This document shows, in pieces, positions 40,501 through 48,416 of a stretch of 64,000 nucleotides of DNA (position 1 is its first letter; every line of letters begins with the position of its first letter). The position numbers and the translations under genes are program-made. The notes beneath the pieces were generated by a model that worked only from the letters and a program-made list of their open reading frames with translations, made no database searches and was not told the origin of the DNA. Source of the DNA: Polluticaenibacter yanchengensis (GTDB lineage: Bacteria; Bacteroidota; Bacteroidia; Chitinophagales; Chitinophagaceae); contig JAQGEF010000009.1 of the NCBI GenBank assembly GCA_027854065.1, positions 62,001-126,000 on the forward strand, written 5' to 3'.

Positions 40501-41885
40501 CGGACAACATCCAATTGGAAATCTTCGACTTCACCTCCCGCTACTAAACTATAATCAGATGCATTTGTAGTACTTACAGCACCGTTACCGATACTTCTTT
40601 CATCGAGGGTGGCACCGCCTGAAGCAGCGGTAGTAAAATCATTTAACGCCCTGTTCGATAGCCTTAAACGCATGTACAACTTATCTATGCCATCAGGAAT
40701 GACTGAGGTTTGCAAATTCGTCCATGTCAATACCTTGTTTGACACGCCTGTAGTTGTAAATGAAAGTGTCGCTGTGGTGAGTTCCGACAGTTCAAACCTG
40801 CCGTTATTATTAAAATCTATCCAGGCGTATAAATATTTTGTAGCAGTGGTAGGATTGTTCACCGGAACAGTTACAGAATAAGCTATCCCTTTACTTACAG
40901 CATCTATTGGCGTTACCAAACCATCCTCGTCAAGCCCATCGCCATTAGGTGAATTATTATTACTTCCGGTAGTCACATTTGCTGCTTGCAGTTCCAGGTC
41001 AGGGGCCATACTACCTATATAAAAACCCGTTACAGGTGAATGCAACGCAGGAGCAAACACATTATCTTTCGTTTGTTCATAACTGGCAGGAGCATCGCCA
41101 TAATCATACTGGGCAGTCGTTACAGATTGCCATGTGCTTCCTACATGAATGCCGTCTAAATCTAATACAGGGGAAGTCCCTACAGCTACCTGGTAGAGGT
41201 TAACAGAGGAAAGATTGGTAGTGGTGGCAGTACCTATATCAGCCCCAGTCACGCCATTATAGATAACGTTTGCTACTGCCGGCTCGGTATTTATTGGAGC
41301 AGGGTTGACAAATAAACTGACTGCATCGTTGGTAGCACCGGTCACTACTTCATATTTCAGTACCAGAAAATAGTTGGTATTAAAATTTCTTACCGTTGTT
41401 TCATAAACCGGTACAGGTGTTGTAGCAGTGCCTCTTACTACTCCAAAACTAAAACCTGCTCCATTAGATCGGATATATATCCTGGCACCATAGGTTAAAG
41501 GACTGGTACTGTTTCCTAATGCGTAAAAATATTCCCCGGCTGCCTGCGCAGATACTACATTGACGATTAATGAATTATAGGTAGTTGCGCCTGTTCCGGC
41601 AAATACATGATAAATACTTTCACCGGTATTTGACAAGCGCACCTTGTTTCCGTCCGAATAAGAAATTGTTGAAGGGTAACTTAAATTATTGGCAGTTACC
41701 ACAATTGATGCACCAGTAGCTCGCTGTGCCCAGTTAGTAGTACTCATCAGGGTGGCACCAGGTACATAATTATAGCTTTCAGTTAAAAATGGCTGGGCAA
41801 ACAGTAAATTATCACACATTAATAACGAATAAAAAAGAAGACAAACATTTACTCGTCGAAAAAGCTTGTAAAATTGAGATCTCAT
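31590..41885 (-). CDS. Giant T9SS-secreted protein with 13 GEVED repeats and an RCC1-like insert (3431 aa)
   Basis: Signal sequence (LLFYSLLMCDNLLFAQ). Residues about 30-260 form a concanavalin/LamG-like region (FLTESYNYVPGATLMS..LDLDGIHVGS). Eleven tandem repeats of about 190 aa run from about 262 to 2410, each from (Y/F)DYGDAP.SYE to GE(V/I)EDY.L.V. Each holds AG.DNNG.NGDG.DEDG and an EF-hand-like loop such as DFNNNGRFELSE. About 2415-2860 is an RCC1-like propeller (YTWGRNVYIG, GNNNLGQLGIG). Two more GEVED-type domains follow, then fibronectin-like and T9SS type A domains (VQPNPAKDKVIISGLAG .. DVKKLIVE). The repeats differ in sequence, so the tandem is old rather than a recent expansion. 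No catalytic site is visible; a calcium-dependent surface or gliding-related adhesin is likely. Confidence 0.87.
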   Translation of the reverse strand: MRSQFYKLFRRVNVCLLFYSLLMCDNLLFAQPFLTESYNYVPGATLMSTTNWAQRATGASIVVTANNLSYPSTISYSDGNKVRLSNTGESIYHVFAGTGATTYNSLIVNVVSAQAAGEYFYALGNSTSPLTYGARIYIRSNGAGFSFGVVRGTATTPVPVYETTVRNFNTNYFLVLKYEVVTGATNDAVSLFVNPAPINTEPAVANVIYNGVTGADIGTATTTNLSSVNLYQVAVGTSPVLDLDGIHVGSTWQSVTTAQYDYGDAPASYEQTKDNVFAPALHSPVTGFYIGSMAPDLELQAANVTTGSNNNSPNGDGLDEDGLVTPIDAVSKGIAYSVTVPVNNPTTATKYLYAWIDFNNNGRFELSELTTATLSFTTTGVSNKVLTWTNLQTSVIPDGIDKLYMRLRLSNRALNDFTTAASGGATLDERSIGNGAVSTTNASDYSLVAGGEVEDFQLDVVRLYDFGDLPSGFELDKDNNARPAMHAKSDGLSIGTLVDIESGAHPVAAGQENNQDGDNEHQTADEDGITEFISISRGVAYSIDIPVNSPAGSGTKYLYAWLDLNGDGRFQVGELTTATLSFGGVGATTRTLTWSAAQTTSIPVNTKNIYLRLRLSNSELFDFTTAASGGATIDERSIGNGATGTGNAVNAPTVALGEVEDYQLRVDDYDFGDVPSTYGNGYPARHIAVQTRKIGQLLDNEATPANVAPGADNNGDNGDGADEDGLTGVLPVITKGAPFSFSVPVTVNVATNILAWIDFNNDGRFQLNEAAYTLATGTSQAYQSAAIGTNNITFYFRGSQTHTIPVGVSNVYVRIRLTAATTLQSVDNAATTDIDERSFGDGASTGVYTTPYIGEVEDYRFEVVTPLDYGDVPAGYDINRDGNSRPARNFTTDNLYLGVSYALENGPSSVASGANNNAPNGDGDEEDGLAINQLFVRLGGTNVFNVVVNNTTGAAAILHGWVDFNNNGKFESSEYVSTSVPNLTTGTIPLNFTLAQANTIPADVNKLYMRIRLVQQNAEAAAAIADFTGTGGNTLDERAIADGTTTGDYVSVALGEVEDYQLTVLKDFGDLPVSYENGIPAYQSNTITPELYLGSGIDFELAASSVTAGADNNGTNGDGLDEDAVSVPGTIVVGSPYSLTVPYYSASAGTKYLYAWIDFNGDGQMNGNEVATTVSFTAVVGNNTATLNWTGTQTQAMSATGISSGKVYLRLRLSATSQTNANNANLTSIDTRSFGAVASSGEIEDYQFLVSNLYDYGDAPLSYELNANTTAISVPARQSPSAILRLGLTVDSEAVAHSVTAGNDNNGTNGDGADEDGITNLAPIYNSIAYRTQVSVLNNTGSNKTLHAWIDFNNDGRFQTTEYTSFTVPASASQQTVTLSWAAQTFTVPASNKLYMRLRISEGTLTDRTAGVNPALVDERSLGDGLQTGDYDVLQGGEIEDYQITVISVYDYGDAAPTSYEETRTAGVFAPARQAVSQSLYLGQLYPDAESSKQVSSTTAKGDDINGTSDEDGAVPGPILSGNGYVLNVTYTNISGANRTLYGWIDFNNNGKFESGEVITGTLVNGTYNGSVTLTWTTAQTGSIPNTDSLYMRLRVSELTLADHADATVDERAIGDGANTGTYSALAGNGEIEDYKIAVLTSFDYGDVPLSYEQNTGGTSVPARQAPSALLRLGTLIDIETAAHSVAPGADNNGLNGDGQDEDGITNPDPIYSGIPYHTMVSVLNNTGANKTLHAWIDFDNNGRFTVGEYASVVVPASAIQQSVNLRWATGVAISSAKVYMRLRITDGTVGDGASANVDERSIGDGLSTGINGILNDGEIEDYQLTVISEYDYGDAAPATYDNNTSAVYLPARQAVSKGLYFGNLAADAEPGKQIIANTANGDNSHGTNDEDGAVPGTVTPGGGYSLNVNYTNNSGAARTIHAWIDFNNNGAFELSEYREGTINALTSTTNGVATLTWSTAQSSTIPTGVNSLYMRIRVSEATLADAASANVDERAIGDGLSTGVSAALASNGEIEDYLITVSRTLDYGDVPVSYEQPGGTLAPARQIASPVLLIGGLPDTENVPNSVLAGASNNGLFGDGADEDGIIPESNPVTINSAFTLPVRVTNTSGAARTLFGWLDLNNNGTFELGEVASVSVANATNNATVNLVWTAAQTATIQTEKIYLRLRLADIVTTAGGMFDNTATAYDERAIGDGLSTGAYALAATRGEVEDYQLAVIPVFDYGDAPLSFERNTSDVSVPARHLTVSTLFLGSTFDLEHNASSVATGSDNNGLGGDGVTDDGVSTPLPALNPGGAYSLTVNTFKSIAGTGTIHAWIDRNGDGRFTADEYTSATVTASTGAQIATLTWLAVPYSGTQNYTYIRLRFTTGTVTDNVATTNVDERSIGDGLTTGVYGTPVNGEVEDYYVSVNNGGITTIPSCEGLGSVDPIQAAFHATMVRPASGGYLVFGELAHGNGTSNLAAPAALVSGSNGYNFAGSLLMATLGSTSAFTYHQYLALTTAGLYAWGAQGIILPTAATTGTSMQAVSLPPGVTPAMVKMIDAGASYLTGGTVGDQTSTNGSVVLLTKDGHVWVRSSVNAANETSDFNAVQGDGNLAANNGSTDWHQVQTAAGVPLTGMVDVRTTGAAAIATNGNQFYTWGRNVYIGNATATGSLHYATLMTTPTGFAGPAIKVDMSYGNNLSASYYILDDNGIVHVLGNNNLGQLGIGSVIAQTSWTRITQKNEEPEAAGNQPDVTSAMGRVTAISSNNHDAMYAHLILITADKRAYHAGSNAGGGGMSGTVSPTSFQIPTAMTTGGGTAMLPGNMVYGEAGGHIGVLAKEGSDRYGYVGHTVSGSDGCNGCTNSPSEYNFNLTASTGPLCGITAFDFGDLDERYNLGDMARHQIRYSQSENPLKLGSMAADSEDGPQVTATGSANLANGDDVDEKGDDEDAFSGTLPVKTAGSSYSLTIPFTNRTDANAYIYGFIDWDGNGVFTSNEAVVQTVPSSSTAQTVTLTWADPGLTVGNCLQLGDAIRSFVRLRITSSVLTDLTNTQPDERSFLAAEDGEVEDYYVDWTPSPAPADLGNLPSEGAPVVWRKATASLTSLDLATNRVWLGDNNSYPNLPCESNVERNGGLKITGGDGVIGTGSETSPFILAPSDGTATHFDFNFNITVNGNGTPGTLVYYGMWFDVNGNGSFTDEDDVFVSGSRAHGSPVSFDVPVSYLNGGTNGGATSGAVRLVVTSQNFGFSKSQNGEVNVTNGEVEDYYVAYPVALPVNLLSFGVSRYNQSSALIEWTTQTEENTKHFIVEKFINGEWKNIAVVNASGNSTREINYSVVDGNLLKGNNHYRLKIVDMDGRFKYSQVKSYNYSSDAGITVQPNPAKDKVIISGLAGTGSQIVLLDLKGRIISQEKAQGATHLLNLSGISKGVYFIRIIENGGASTDVKKLIVE

Positions 41886-42401
41886 AAAATCGTTTTTAGG
41901 TTTAACTATTAAGGAACTAAAACATCAATAAAAAATAATATATAATACAAAAAATCCGGATTACAGTGTCTGGTTATTCTTATAAATTAATTTCAGTATG
42001 AATCTGAAATCAACCCAATGAAAACTCAAACAATGATTTACATCTAATGTCTATATAGCCAGGGTTTCTATATAGAGAAAGTGAATTCAATTTGATAAAG
42101 GGCCACTCACTTACCTCTGATAAGTATTTGAACTAAGTTTTGTATTCCTGAAAATGCTGCTTTAACTAAAATATTTGGGTTAAAGATGATGCCGCAAACA
42201 AATGCCAATATAATACAATATAAAAAATCTTATAAATCAGAACAATATCAAGTATGCGATTTTTTTAAATAATTTTAACAATAATAAATACTTAAATTAA
42301 AAAATAAAATATTTATTGAAATTTTCGAATATTTATATTGAATTAAATCAATATAAATATTGAACAACATTAATTAAGTATTGAATATATTGAGTATATA
42401 T

Positions 42402-42421
42402 ATTGAACAAATTGAATAAAA
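42402..42421. promoter_or_regulatory. Shared upstream motif ATTGAACAAATTGAATAAAA
   Basis: Identical to 26090-26109, and three bases to the left also match. Several more ATTGAA half-sites stand at 42310-42390. It lies about 517 bp upstream of the giant T9SS gene. Confidence 0.5.
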
Positions 42422-42599
42422 AGAGAGAATGTAGTATCAGACTAATGCGCTTTGAAATAGTAACTATTCTAACAGAGAAATGGCTGTCCTATTCTTTTAT
42501 TTGTAAAATATAGGGCATTATTATCCTATTTTCTCTTTAATACCTCATGATACCCAGATCCTGCCAGGTAAACATCCATTAGAATTAGTAAGGTACAAT

Positions 42600-42717
42600 G
42601 GCTGCGGCATACGTTGGTGGCGAGGTACGAGCCAGTGCGACGCAGGAGCACCGAGCGTAGCGGAGCCATAAGTACGCCGAACTTATGTTCAAACAAGTTC
42701 TAAATGATGATAGCCCC
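42600..42717 (-). repeat. Structured intergenic repeat, copy 5
   Basis: On the minus strand it reads GGGGCTATC..GAACTTGTTTGAACATAAG, then TACTTATGGCTCCGCTACGC, then GGTGCTCC with a weak GTGC/GCAC centre, and ACGTATGCCGCAGCC. It gives the clearest view of the left end (GGGGCTATC). Confidence 0.7.
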
Positions 42718-42965
42718 AAAAAGGTGCTTTAACTATCAAATTTCAATGATAGCAAAGGCATCTATTCAGTCTATACTTTGCACCTGCTTTTCCTGAAATG
42801 CGAAACAGTATATGGATTACACTTGTTTCATATTCTTTTAAAAGATGTAAATTTTATGTTACTTTGTGTAATGTGTTTTCATTAATACAATGCATGACAT
42901 ATATTAACCAGGTCATAAAACATTGGGACATATTCATTTAATATGAACCGCGGGTAAAAGAGAAT

Positions 42966-44783
42966 ATGAAGTCAAAAAGGATAAAGCATCATTATTTGCG
43001 CTTCCTGGTAAATTTACGCACTTTCAACCACTGGAGAAAAAAGCGGATCAGCGATCATAGTTTTATGCTTATAGCAGCAGCTATTGTTGGTGTACTTGGA
43101 GGATTAGCAGGGTCTGTTTTAAAATTGCTTACACACAGCATAGAGAATTATTTACAACGATCAGATTGGGGATTAAAGTTCTACGCACTTTTTATATTTC
43201 CTCTTATAGGGATTATACTTACGGTGATTTATGTAAAAACGTTTATCAGGAAAAGTAAGTTTGAACATGGGCTATCTCAACTGATATATAGTATTTCTAA
43301 AACAGGCAGCAAAATACCGGCACACAATACTTATTCCCAGATTATTACGAGTGCGTTGACGATTGGATTTGGTGGTTCTGCAGGATTAGAAGCCCCTATC
43401 GCAGTAACAGGGGCTGCCATTGGTTCAAATACCAGTTTGGGTTTTCAATTAAATTACAGGGACCGGACATTATTGCTTGCATGTGGTGTAGCTGCAGGTA
43501 TCGCATCTGTATTTAACAGTCCTGTAGCAGGTATGGTACTTGCTTTAGAATTACTATTACCACAATTTAGTATCCCGGCATTCATTCCTTTATTGATTGC
43601 TTCGGCATCTGCAACTGTGATCGCTCAAATGATCAGTACCGAGCCACTTTTCATTCTGGTGACCGAGAACTGGAAAATAGCAGCTATACCCTACTATATC
43701 ATTGCAGGTTTAATGGTAGGCTATTTCTGTAACTATTTTACCAAACTAAACTTCTGGATGTCTGCCCAGTTTAAAAAGTTGAAAAACATTTTCTCGAGGG
43801 CATTATTGGGAGGGCTTATGCTGGGGTGCATGATTGCAGTAATGCCGGCGTTATACGGAGAAGGATATGTAACCATCCAGGAACTGCTAAACAGGAATTA
43901 CAGTCATATGTTGGACAGCAGTTTCTTCCAGCAATATTCGAAAAATGAATTGTGGATACTTGGTTTTGCTATACTGACGTTGTTTGGAAAATCGATTGCC
44001 GCTCTTATTACAGTTCAGGCAGGCGGTAACGGTGGTAGTTTCGGGCCCAGCCTGGTAATGGGAGGCTTTCTTGGATTTATTTTCGCATTCGGCTGCAATG
44101 TTCTTTTTGGCACCTCGTTAAATATTACGAATTTTATTGTAGTAGGTATGGCAGCTTGCCTAAGTGGTATTATGCATGCTCCGTTAACCGGTATTTTTCT
44201 GATTGCTGAAATTACAGGTGGGTACAAACTTATGGTACCTTTAATGATTGTTTCAGCTATTGCCTTTTATGTAAACAGGAAATATAACAAGTATTCCATT
44301 TACACACGTAACCTGGCTAAACAAGGCACATTGTTATCTTTGGAAGATAAAGACAAAAATATTCTTGCTAATGTAGCTGTATCGGAATTACTGGAAAAAG
44401 ATTATCCACTTATTAATATAAACACTTCTTTACAGGAGTGCTCTAAAAATATACTGGATACAGAAAAAAACATTTTTCCGGTGGTTGATAAAGACGGGCA
44501 GTTTCATGGGTTGCTTCATAGTGAACAGTTACTGCAAGAACTACTACATATAAAAAATGGTACTTCAAGCGGTAATGCTTCTGTAAGAGATATTATGCAA
44601 TCGTCAATACTTCCGGCATTAATTTCTACACCTATATATGAAATAATGCAGCAAATGGAATTAAAAAAACTAAGCCTTATTCCTGTTGTCAATCGAAAAA
44701 ATTACTTTCTAGGATTTATTACCCGGGATGCTATATTTAACAGGTACAGGGAAGAATTGAATAAGGAACTAACCTATTCTTAA
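42966..44783 (+). CDS. ClC-type chloride channel/transporter with CBS pair
   Basis: 605 aa. Membrane domain about 35-440: GSAGLEAPIAVTGAAIGSN is the ClC filter region (GREGP-like), with AAGIASVFNSPVAGMVLALE and GGNGGSFGPSLVMGGFLG (GxFxP) as further ion-site segments. The cytoplasmic part contains two CBS repeats (VSELLEKDYPLINI .. FPVVDKDGQFHGLLHSEQLL and VRDIMQSSILPALIS .. LIPVVNRKNYFLGFITRDAIF). It moves chloride, probably with H+ exchange. The gating Glu region (GREG) reads GLEA here, with Glu conserved. It converges on a CPA-type antiporter gene, making a chloride plus cation/proton pair. Confidence 0.92.
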   Translation: MKSKRIKHHYLRFLVNLRTFNHWRKKRISDHSFMLIAAAIVGVLGGLAGSVLKLLTHSIENYLQRSDWGLKFYALFIFPLIGIILTVIYVKTFIRKSKFEHGLSQLIYSISKTGSKIPAHNTYSQIITSALTIGFGGSAGLEAPIAVTGAAIGSNTSLGFQLNYRDRTLLLACGVAAGIASVFNSPVAGMVLALELLLPQFSIPAFIPLLIASASATVIAQMISTEPLFILVTENWKIAAIPYYIIAGLMVGYFCNYFTKLNFWMSAQFKKLKNIFSRALLGGLMLGCMIAVMPALYGEGYVTIQELLNRNYSHMLDSSFFQQYSKNELWILGFAILTLFGKSIAALITVQAGGNGGSFGPSLVMGGFLGFIFAFGCNVLFGTSLNITNFIVVGMAACLSGIMHAPLTGIFLIAEITGGYKLMVPLMIVSAIAFYVNRKYNKYSIYTRNLAKQGTLLSLEDKDKNILANVAVSELLEKDYPLININTSLQECSKNILDTEKNIFPVVDKDGQFHGLLHSEQLLQELLHIKNGTSSGNASVRDIMQSSILPALISTPIYEIMQQMELKKLSLIPVVNRKNYFLGFITRDAIFNRYREELNKELTYS

Positions 44784-44824
44784 GAATATCCTTTTTATGC
44801 CAAATATTAACTATGAGCCTGTAC

Positions 44825-46024
44825 CTATACTGCAGTCTCTGGAGCTGTGCCCGGGCTTTCCTTGTTAGTTTTAGTTTTCATCAACCCAAACATCATAACC
44901 AGGGAACTAAGGATAATTACCTGGATAAGCATGGACTTACTTGCAAGGGGAATTTGCTGGGTAACAGGAATTGACAAAAACAATAAAATAGTAATTAAAC
45001 CTCTTGGCGCCACGTATAGCAAAGGGTTCAGAGGTAACTTAAACAATTTTAATACTATTGCACGAATGATAAAAATGGCAACTGTGATGCCTCCTGCCCA
45101 CATGATACTTGAGCCATCCAGAATTTCCTCTCTCTCCAAGAGATAACCAAATAATATGAAAAATGATGCTCTTATTAAAAAGGCGAACTCAGCAGTAAGT
45201 TCTTTAAATTTGTTTACCTCCTTACTAAAATCCAGAGGACGAAATTTTCTGAAAAATTTAATATGTTTAAGTTCATCCACATTTTCCAGGAACAGGCCAA
45301 ACAGCAATATGAAAATAAGCGCCGGAAGATGATAAATTTTAGATACGAAATAAATAAGAACTATTATAAGTATAATTGGTGCAAATTTAATATGGTGTTT
45401 TATATTATTAAGAAAGTAGGCGAGGGCTAATGTAGCCACAAAAGAAATAGCCAGTATGAGCAGCATCTGGCCTGCAAAATGCCCCCAGGTACCTGTACCA
45501 ATATGGTCGTTTTCTGTTACAAAATTGAAAAACACAACGCCGAATATGTCGGAGAAACTGCTCTCATAAGTAACAAACTCTTTGTTGACCGTACTTAGAT
45601 TGCGGGCACTTGGTATAGCGATGGCACTACTGATTACTGAAAAAGGGATTGCATTTCCCAGCGCATTTTTAAAGTCAACATTTCCCCAATAGCTAAATGC
45701 TGCGGCCAGGCTAAAACTTAAGACCAACATGGGTAAAAGCGCAATAAGCATGGACTTTACAATAAAAGGCAATTTCTCCTTATTAAGCTCCAGTTCAAGA
45801 GCACCTTCAAGCACAATCAGAATAAGTCCGACTGTACCAAGCACCGGCAATATAGGTACGAGATGCGGCATATTCCAACCGAATGCCAGACTTATCTCCT
45901 TTACGACAAAACCAAGCACCAATAATAATATTACCGATGGAATTTTTGTTTTGGAAGAAGTGATATCAAAAATATAAGCCAGTAGCATTAAAATGCATAA
46001 AGCTATTGTTAAGGCTGTTGTCAT
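44825..46024 (-). CDS. Cation/proton antiporter, CPA family
   Basis: 399 aa of almost continuous hydrophobic segments (about 12). Landmarks are LILIVLEGALELEL, FSVISSAIAIPSARNLS, ESSFSDIFGVVFFNF (in the position of the usual ion-site Asp pair, here Ser-Asp) and YVAPRGLITILLFLSIP, a typical CPA signature in the C-terminal half. It exchanges Na+ or K+ for H+ in the inner membrane. It is related to but distinct from the NhaP-like antiporter at 6419. The intervening 41 bp to the converging ClC gene show no terminator. Confidence 0.85.
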   Translation of the reverse strand: MTTALTIALCILMLLAYIFDITSSKTKIPSVILLLVLGFVVKEISLAFGWNMPHLVPILPVLGTVGLILIVLEGALELELNKEKLPFIVKSMLIALLPMLVLSFSLAAAFSYWGNVDFKNALGNAIPFSVISSAIAIPSARNLSTVNKEFVTYESSFSDIFGVVFFNFVTENDHIGTGTWGHFAGQMLLILAISFVATLALAYFLNNIKHHIKFAPIILIIVLIYFVSKIYHLPALIFILLFGLFLENVDELKHIKFFRKFRPLDFSKEVNKFKELTAEFAFLIRASFFILFGYLLEREEILDGSSIMWAGGITVAIFIIRAIVLKLFKLPLNPLLYVAPRGLITILLFLSIPVTQQIPLASKSMLIQVIILSSLVMMFGLMKTKTNKESPGTAPETAV

Positions 46025-47423
46025 ATCTGTTCCTTTAATTTAAGAGTTATCAAGGCAATAATTAATATTTTCTATAAACACTGCCCAGGTTTTCAGAAAA
46101 TGAGTACCACTATCTTTAATACCCATTGATCTGGCAAAACAATTAATATATTTCTAATTTAATCTATTAAGCCCCTTACTCCTCTGGTAAATATTTAAAT
46201 ATAAACATTTCAGTTTAAAATTGTGCAATAACGGCAGGTTTTAAAACTATTATGTAAGTTATGATGATTTTTATTACCGTTATTAGAGTTTCTTATCCCC
46301 TTTATTTTAATGGCTGGCTTATGCTCTTAAAGTAGCATGAACGGTCATGTCCTAAAAGAGCGGAAACGTATTTTATGCAGGTTACTGAAGACACAAAACT
46401 ACGTAACTGATCCAATTACCGGCCAAGAATAATTGTATTGGTATATATTCTTAAATTGATTTAATATTAAAACTTTAATTAAGGTTCGTATTGTGCTATG
46501 TATAAAATAGTCTAAACTTAATCTTGCTAAAAACAGAAGTAAATCAGTCACTATTATATGATTAACCAATCTTCAATCCACAGATACTTCCGCCAGACTG
46601 ATGTCATATCCTAAACTTATTTCTTTAAGAAAACAGTTATTTTTTTAATTTAAGAGGTGTTATAAGAAAGAAACGAATTATCAGAACCTATATAATAACT
46701 ATGTCTATGTTTAAATAATGTCGATATACTAAGAATAGCTAAAATGTGCCCTGTATGATAAAATAGTTAAATTATAATATAAAGATCTGTTTCTGAACAA
46801 AAACATTTCAATTAATTAACTCCTAATGAGTATCTGAAGCAAGGCCACTCTCCAGAATGAATCTAATTGTACATTTTCAATAGAAACACAGACAATGATA
46901 TCACTTAATATTCTCATGCAAAATGTTAAAAATAAATAACTAATAAAAATATAATCAGATACAAGAATGCAAATTTTACACAAAAAACACACCTTAATAA
47001 TATCAAATAATTTATTTTAACATCATTTTTTCACAAAAAATACATTTAAAAACAGAGCTGTAATTTTAAAAAAGTCCCATAATTAAATATTAAAAGCAGA
47101 TACTTAATATCACACATTAAACAATATTAAAATTGAACTTATTCAATCAATTAATTGAATTACTTGCATCACTTTAAGCTAGTTCAGCTCAATTATTTAT
47201 TTTGTGCTATTAATAAGTTAAATTCTGTAAATTTAATTCTAAAAGTGTCTGAGGGTATATTTAAACCTTAAGAGTAGTATGCCTAAAACAATCTTTAGAG
47301 TTATAATTGCCGAATCAAAAACAATGTTTTTAATACCCATGATAACAGCAAGTTTTAATATAAAGCGGACTGATTGCATCAGATAAAACACTTCAACAAT
47401 TAGATAGAATATTCCAGAAGAAC
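46025..47423. other. 1.4 kb AT-rich intergenic region
   Basis: No gene can be supported on either strand. Features seen: short hairpin-capable sequence GCTCTTAAAG..CATGTCCTAAAAGAGC near 46322-46364, two TTTAATACCCAT stretches (46115 and 47330) and the motif at 47132-47160. Otherwise it is a featureless AT-rich tract; a regulatory RNA cannot be excluded. Confidence 0.55.
47132..47160. promoter_or_regulatory. ATTGAA half-sites upstream of the LuxR-type regulator
   Basis: ATTGAACTTATTCAATCA and then ATTAATTGAAT, inverted and repeated half-sites of the motif found upstream of the T9SS genes. It lies about 265 bp before the regulator start. Confidence 0.4.
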
Positions 47424-48095
47424 ATGACTAAAACAAAATATAACTCTGTATTAGTAATTGATGACCACAAAATGGTTGCCAACGGCATTAAATTATTAAT
47501 CGGTGATCTGTTTGAAAACTTTTTAATGGCGCATGACGGTGCTTCAGGCATGAGTCTGGCATTAAGGCACTTTCCACAGTTAATTGTGGTAGATTATTCT
47601 TTACCGGATACTACAGGAGACCTGCTAGTACGGGAGCTCAAATACAAACTTCCTAAATCCCATATACTGGCATATTCATTCACATATTCTCCGGATGTTA
47701 TTGTCCGTATGCTTCAATCCGGAATTAACGGTTATGTTATCAAAAAAGAAGACGATGAAGAGTTTATCAAAGCCGTTCACTTACTGATGCAAAACAAAGA
47801 TTATTTTTGTAAGGAAGCACGTATTCATATCGTGAACAGGTTTACCGGTACAGAAGATGAATATTCAATAAAACACCTGATAGCCAATACCAAGTTTTCC
47901 GGCAAAGAAATAGAGCTGATCAAGCTACTATGCAAACAGATGAATACAAAAGAAATTGGTCATAATCTGAATCTTTCAGAAAGAACGGTTGAGCAGTACA
48001 GAAGCAATATAGGAAGGAGAATCGGGGCAAAAAATCTTGCCGGTATTATAAAGTTTGCTTTACAAAATGGTATTGTGCAAATCGACGACCTTTAA
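47424..48095 (+). CDS. Orphan response regulator, NarL/LuxR type
   Basis: 223 aa. The N-terminal receiver has acidic residues Asp13-Asp14 and phosphoacceptor Asp57 (LIVVDYSLPD) and the conserved Lys (YVIKKEDD). The C-terminal LuxR HTH domain begins FSGKEIELIKLLCKQMNTKEIGHNLNLSERTVEQYRSNIGRRIGAK and is complete. No histidine kinase gene is adjacent. A cytoplasmic transcription regulator; the ATTGAA-type motif occurs in its own upstream region as well as upstream of the T9SS genes. Confidence 0.92.
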   Translation: MTKTKYNSVLVIDDHKMVANGIKLLIGDLFENFLMAHDGASGMSLALRHFPQLIVVDYSLPDTTGDLLVRELKYKLPKSHILAYSFTYSPDVIVRMLQSGINGYVIKKEDDEEFIKAVHLLMQNKDYFCKEARIHIVNRFTGTEDEYSIKHLIANTKFSGKEIELIKLLCKQMNTKEIGHNLNLSERTVEQYRSNIGRRIGAKNLAGIIKFALQNGIVQIDDL

Positions 48096-48150
48096 ATTTT
48101 ATCGACTATTTTATTGATAAATATCTACTTTTCTTAATTAAAACTTATTA

Positions 48151-48189
48151 CCAGGCGAGCTCACTTAAATAGTGGCACTTGCCTGGTTT
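48151..48189 (+). terminator. Hairpin after the LuxR-type regulator
   Basis: CCAGGC (48151-48156) with GCCTGG (48181-48186), and inner CACT/AGTG pairs, followed by TTT. Confidence 0.55.
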
Positions 48190-48416
48190 AAATGGTATTA
48201 AGGCCCTTAAGAATCCCTATTTTTATATTTATCCCTTTACATTGTTTCTTTGGCTTAAGTATTTTTTCAATCTAAAAAATCAAAACCTTCAATCAATATT
48301 TTCATTATCGGTTATCAATTCTAACTTGTACATGTAACAAGCTTAAAATTCCTAAAAGTTCACCATAAACAGAATACCTTTAAACAGGAAGTTTGCATAT
48401 TAAATGTTAGTGGTTG

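Larger units (their letters stand above)
41886..42965. other. Long spacer between the giant T9SS gene and clcA
   Basis: About 1.08 kb without a supported gene. It carries ATTGAA-type half-sites (42310-42421), structured repeat copy 5 (42600-42717) and AT-rich sequence otherwise. It must hold the promoters for both divergent genes. Confidence 0.6.

Noticed and set aside
31590..41885. Recent expansion of the GEVED tandem by slippage
   Set aside because: Repeat units differ markedly in sequence and length, so no exact nucleotide duplications are seen by eye.
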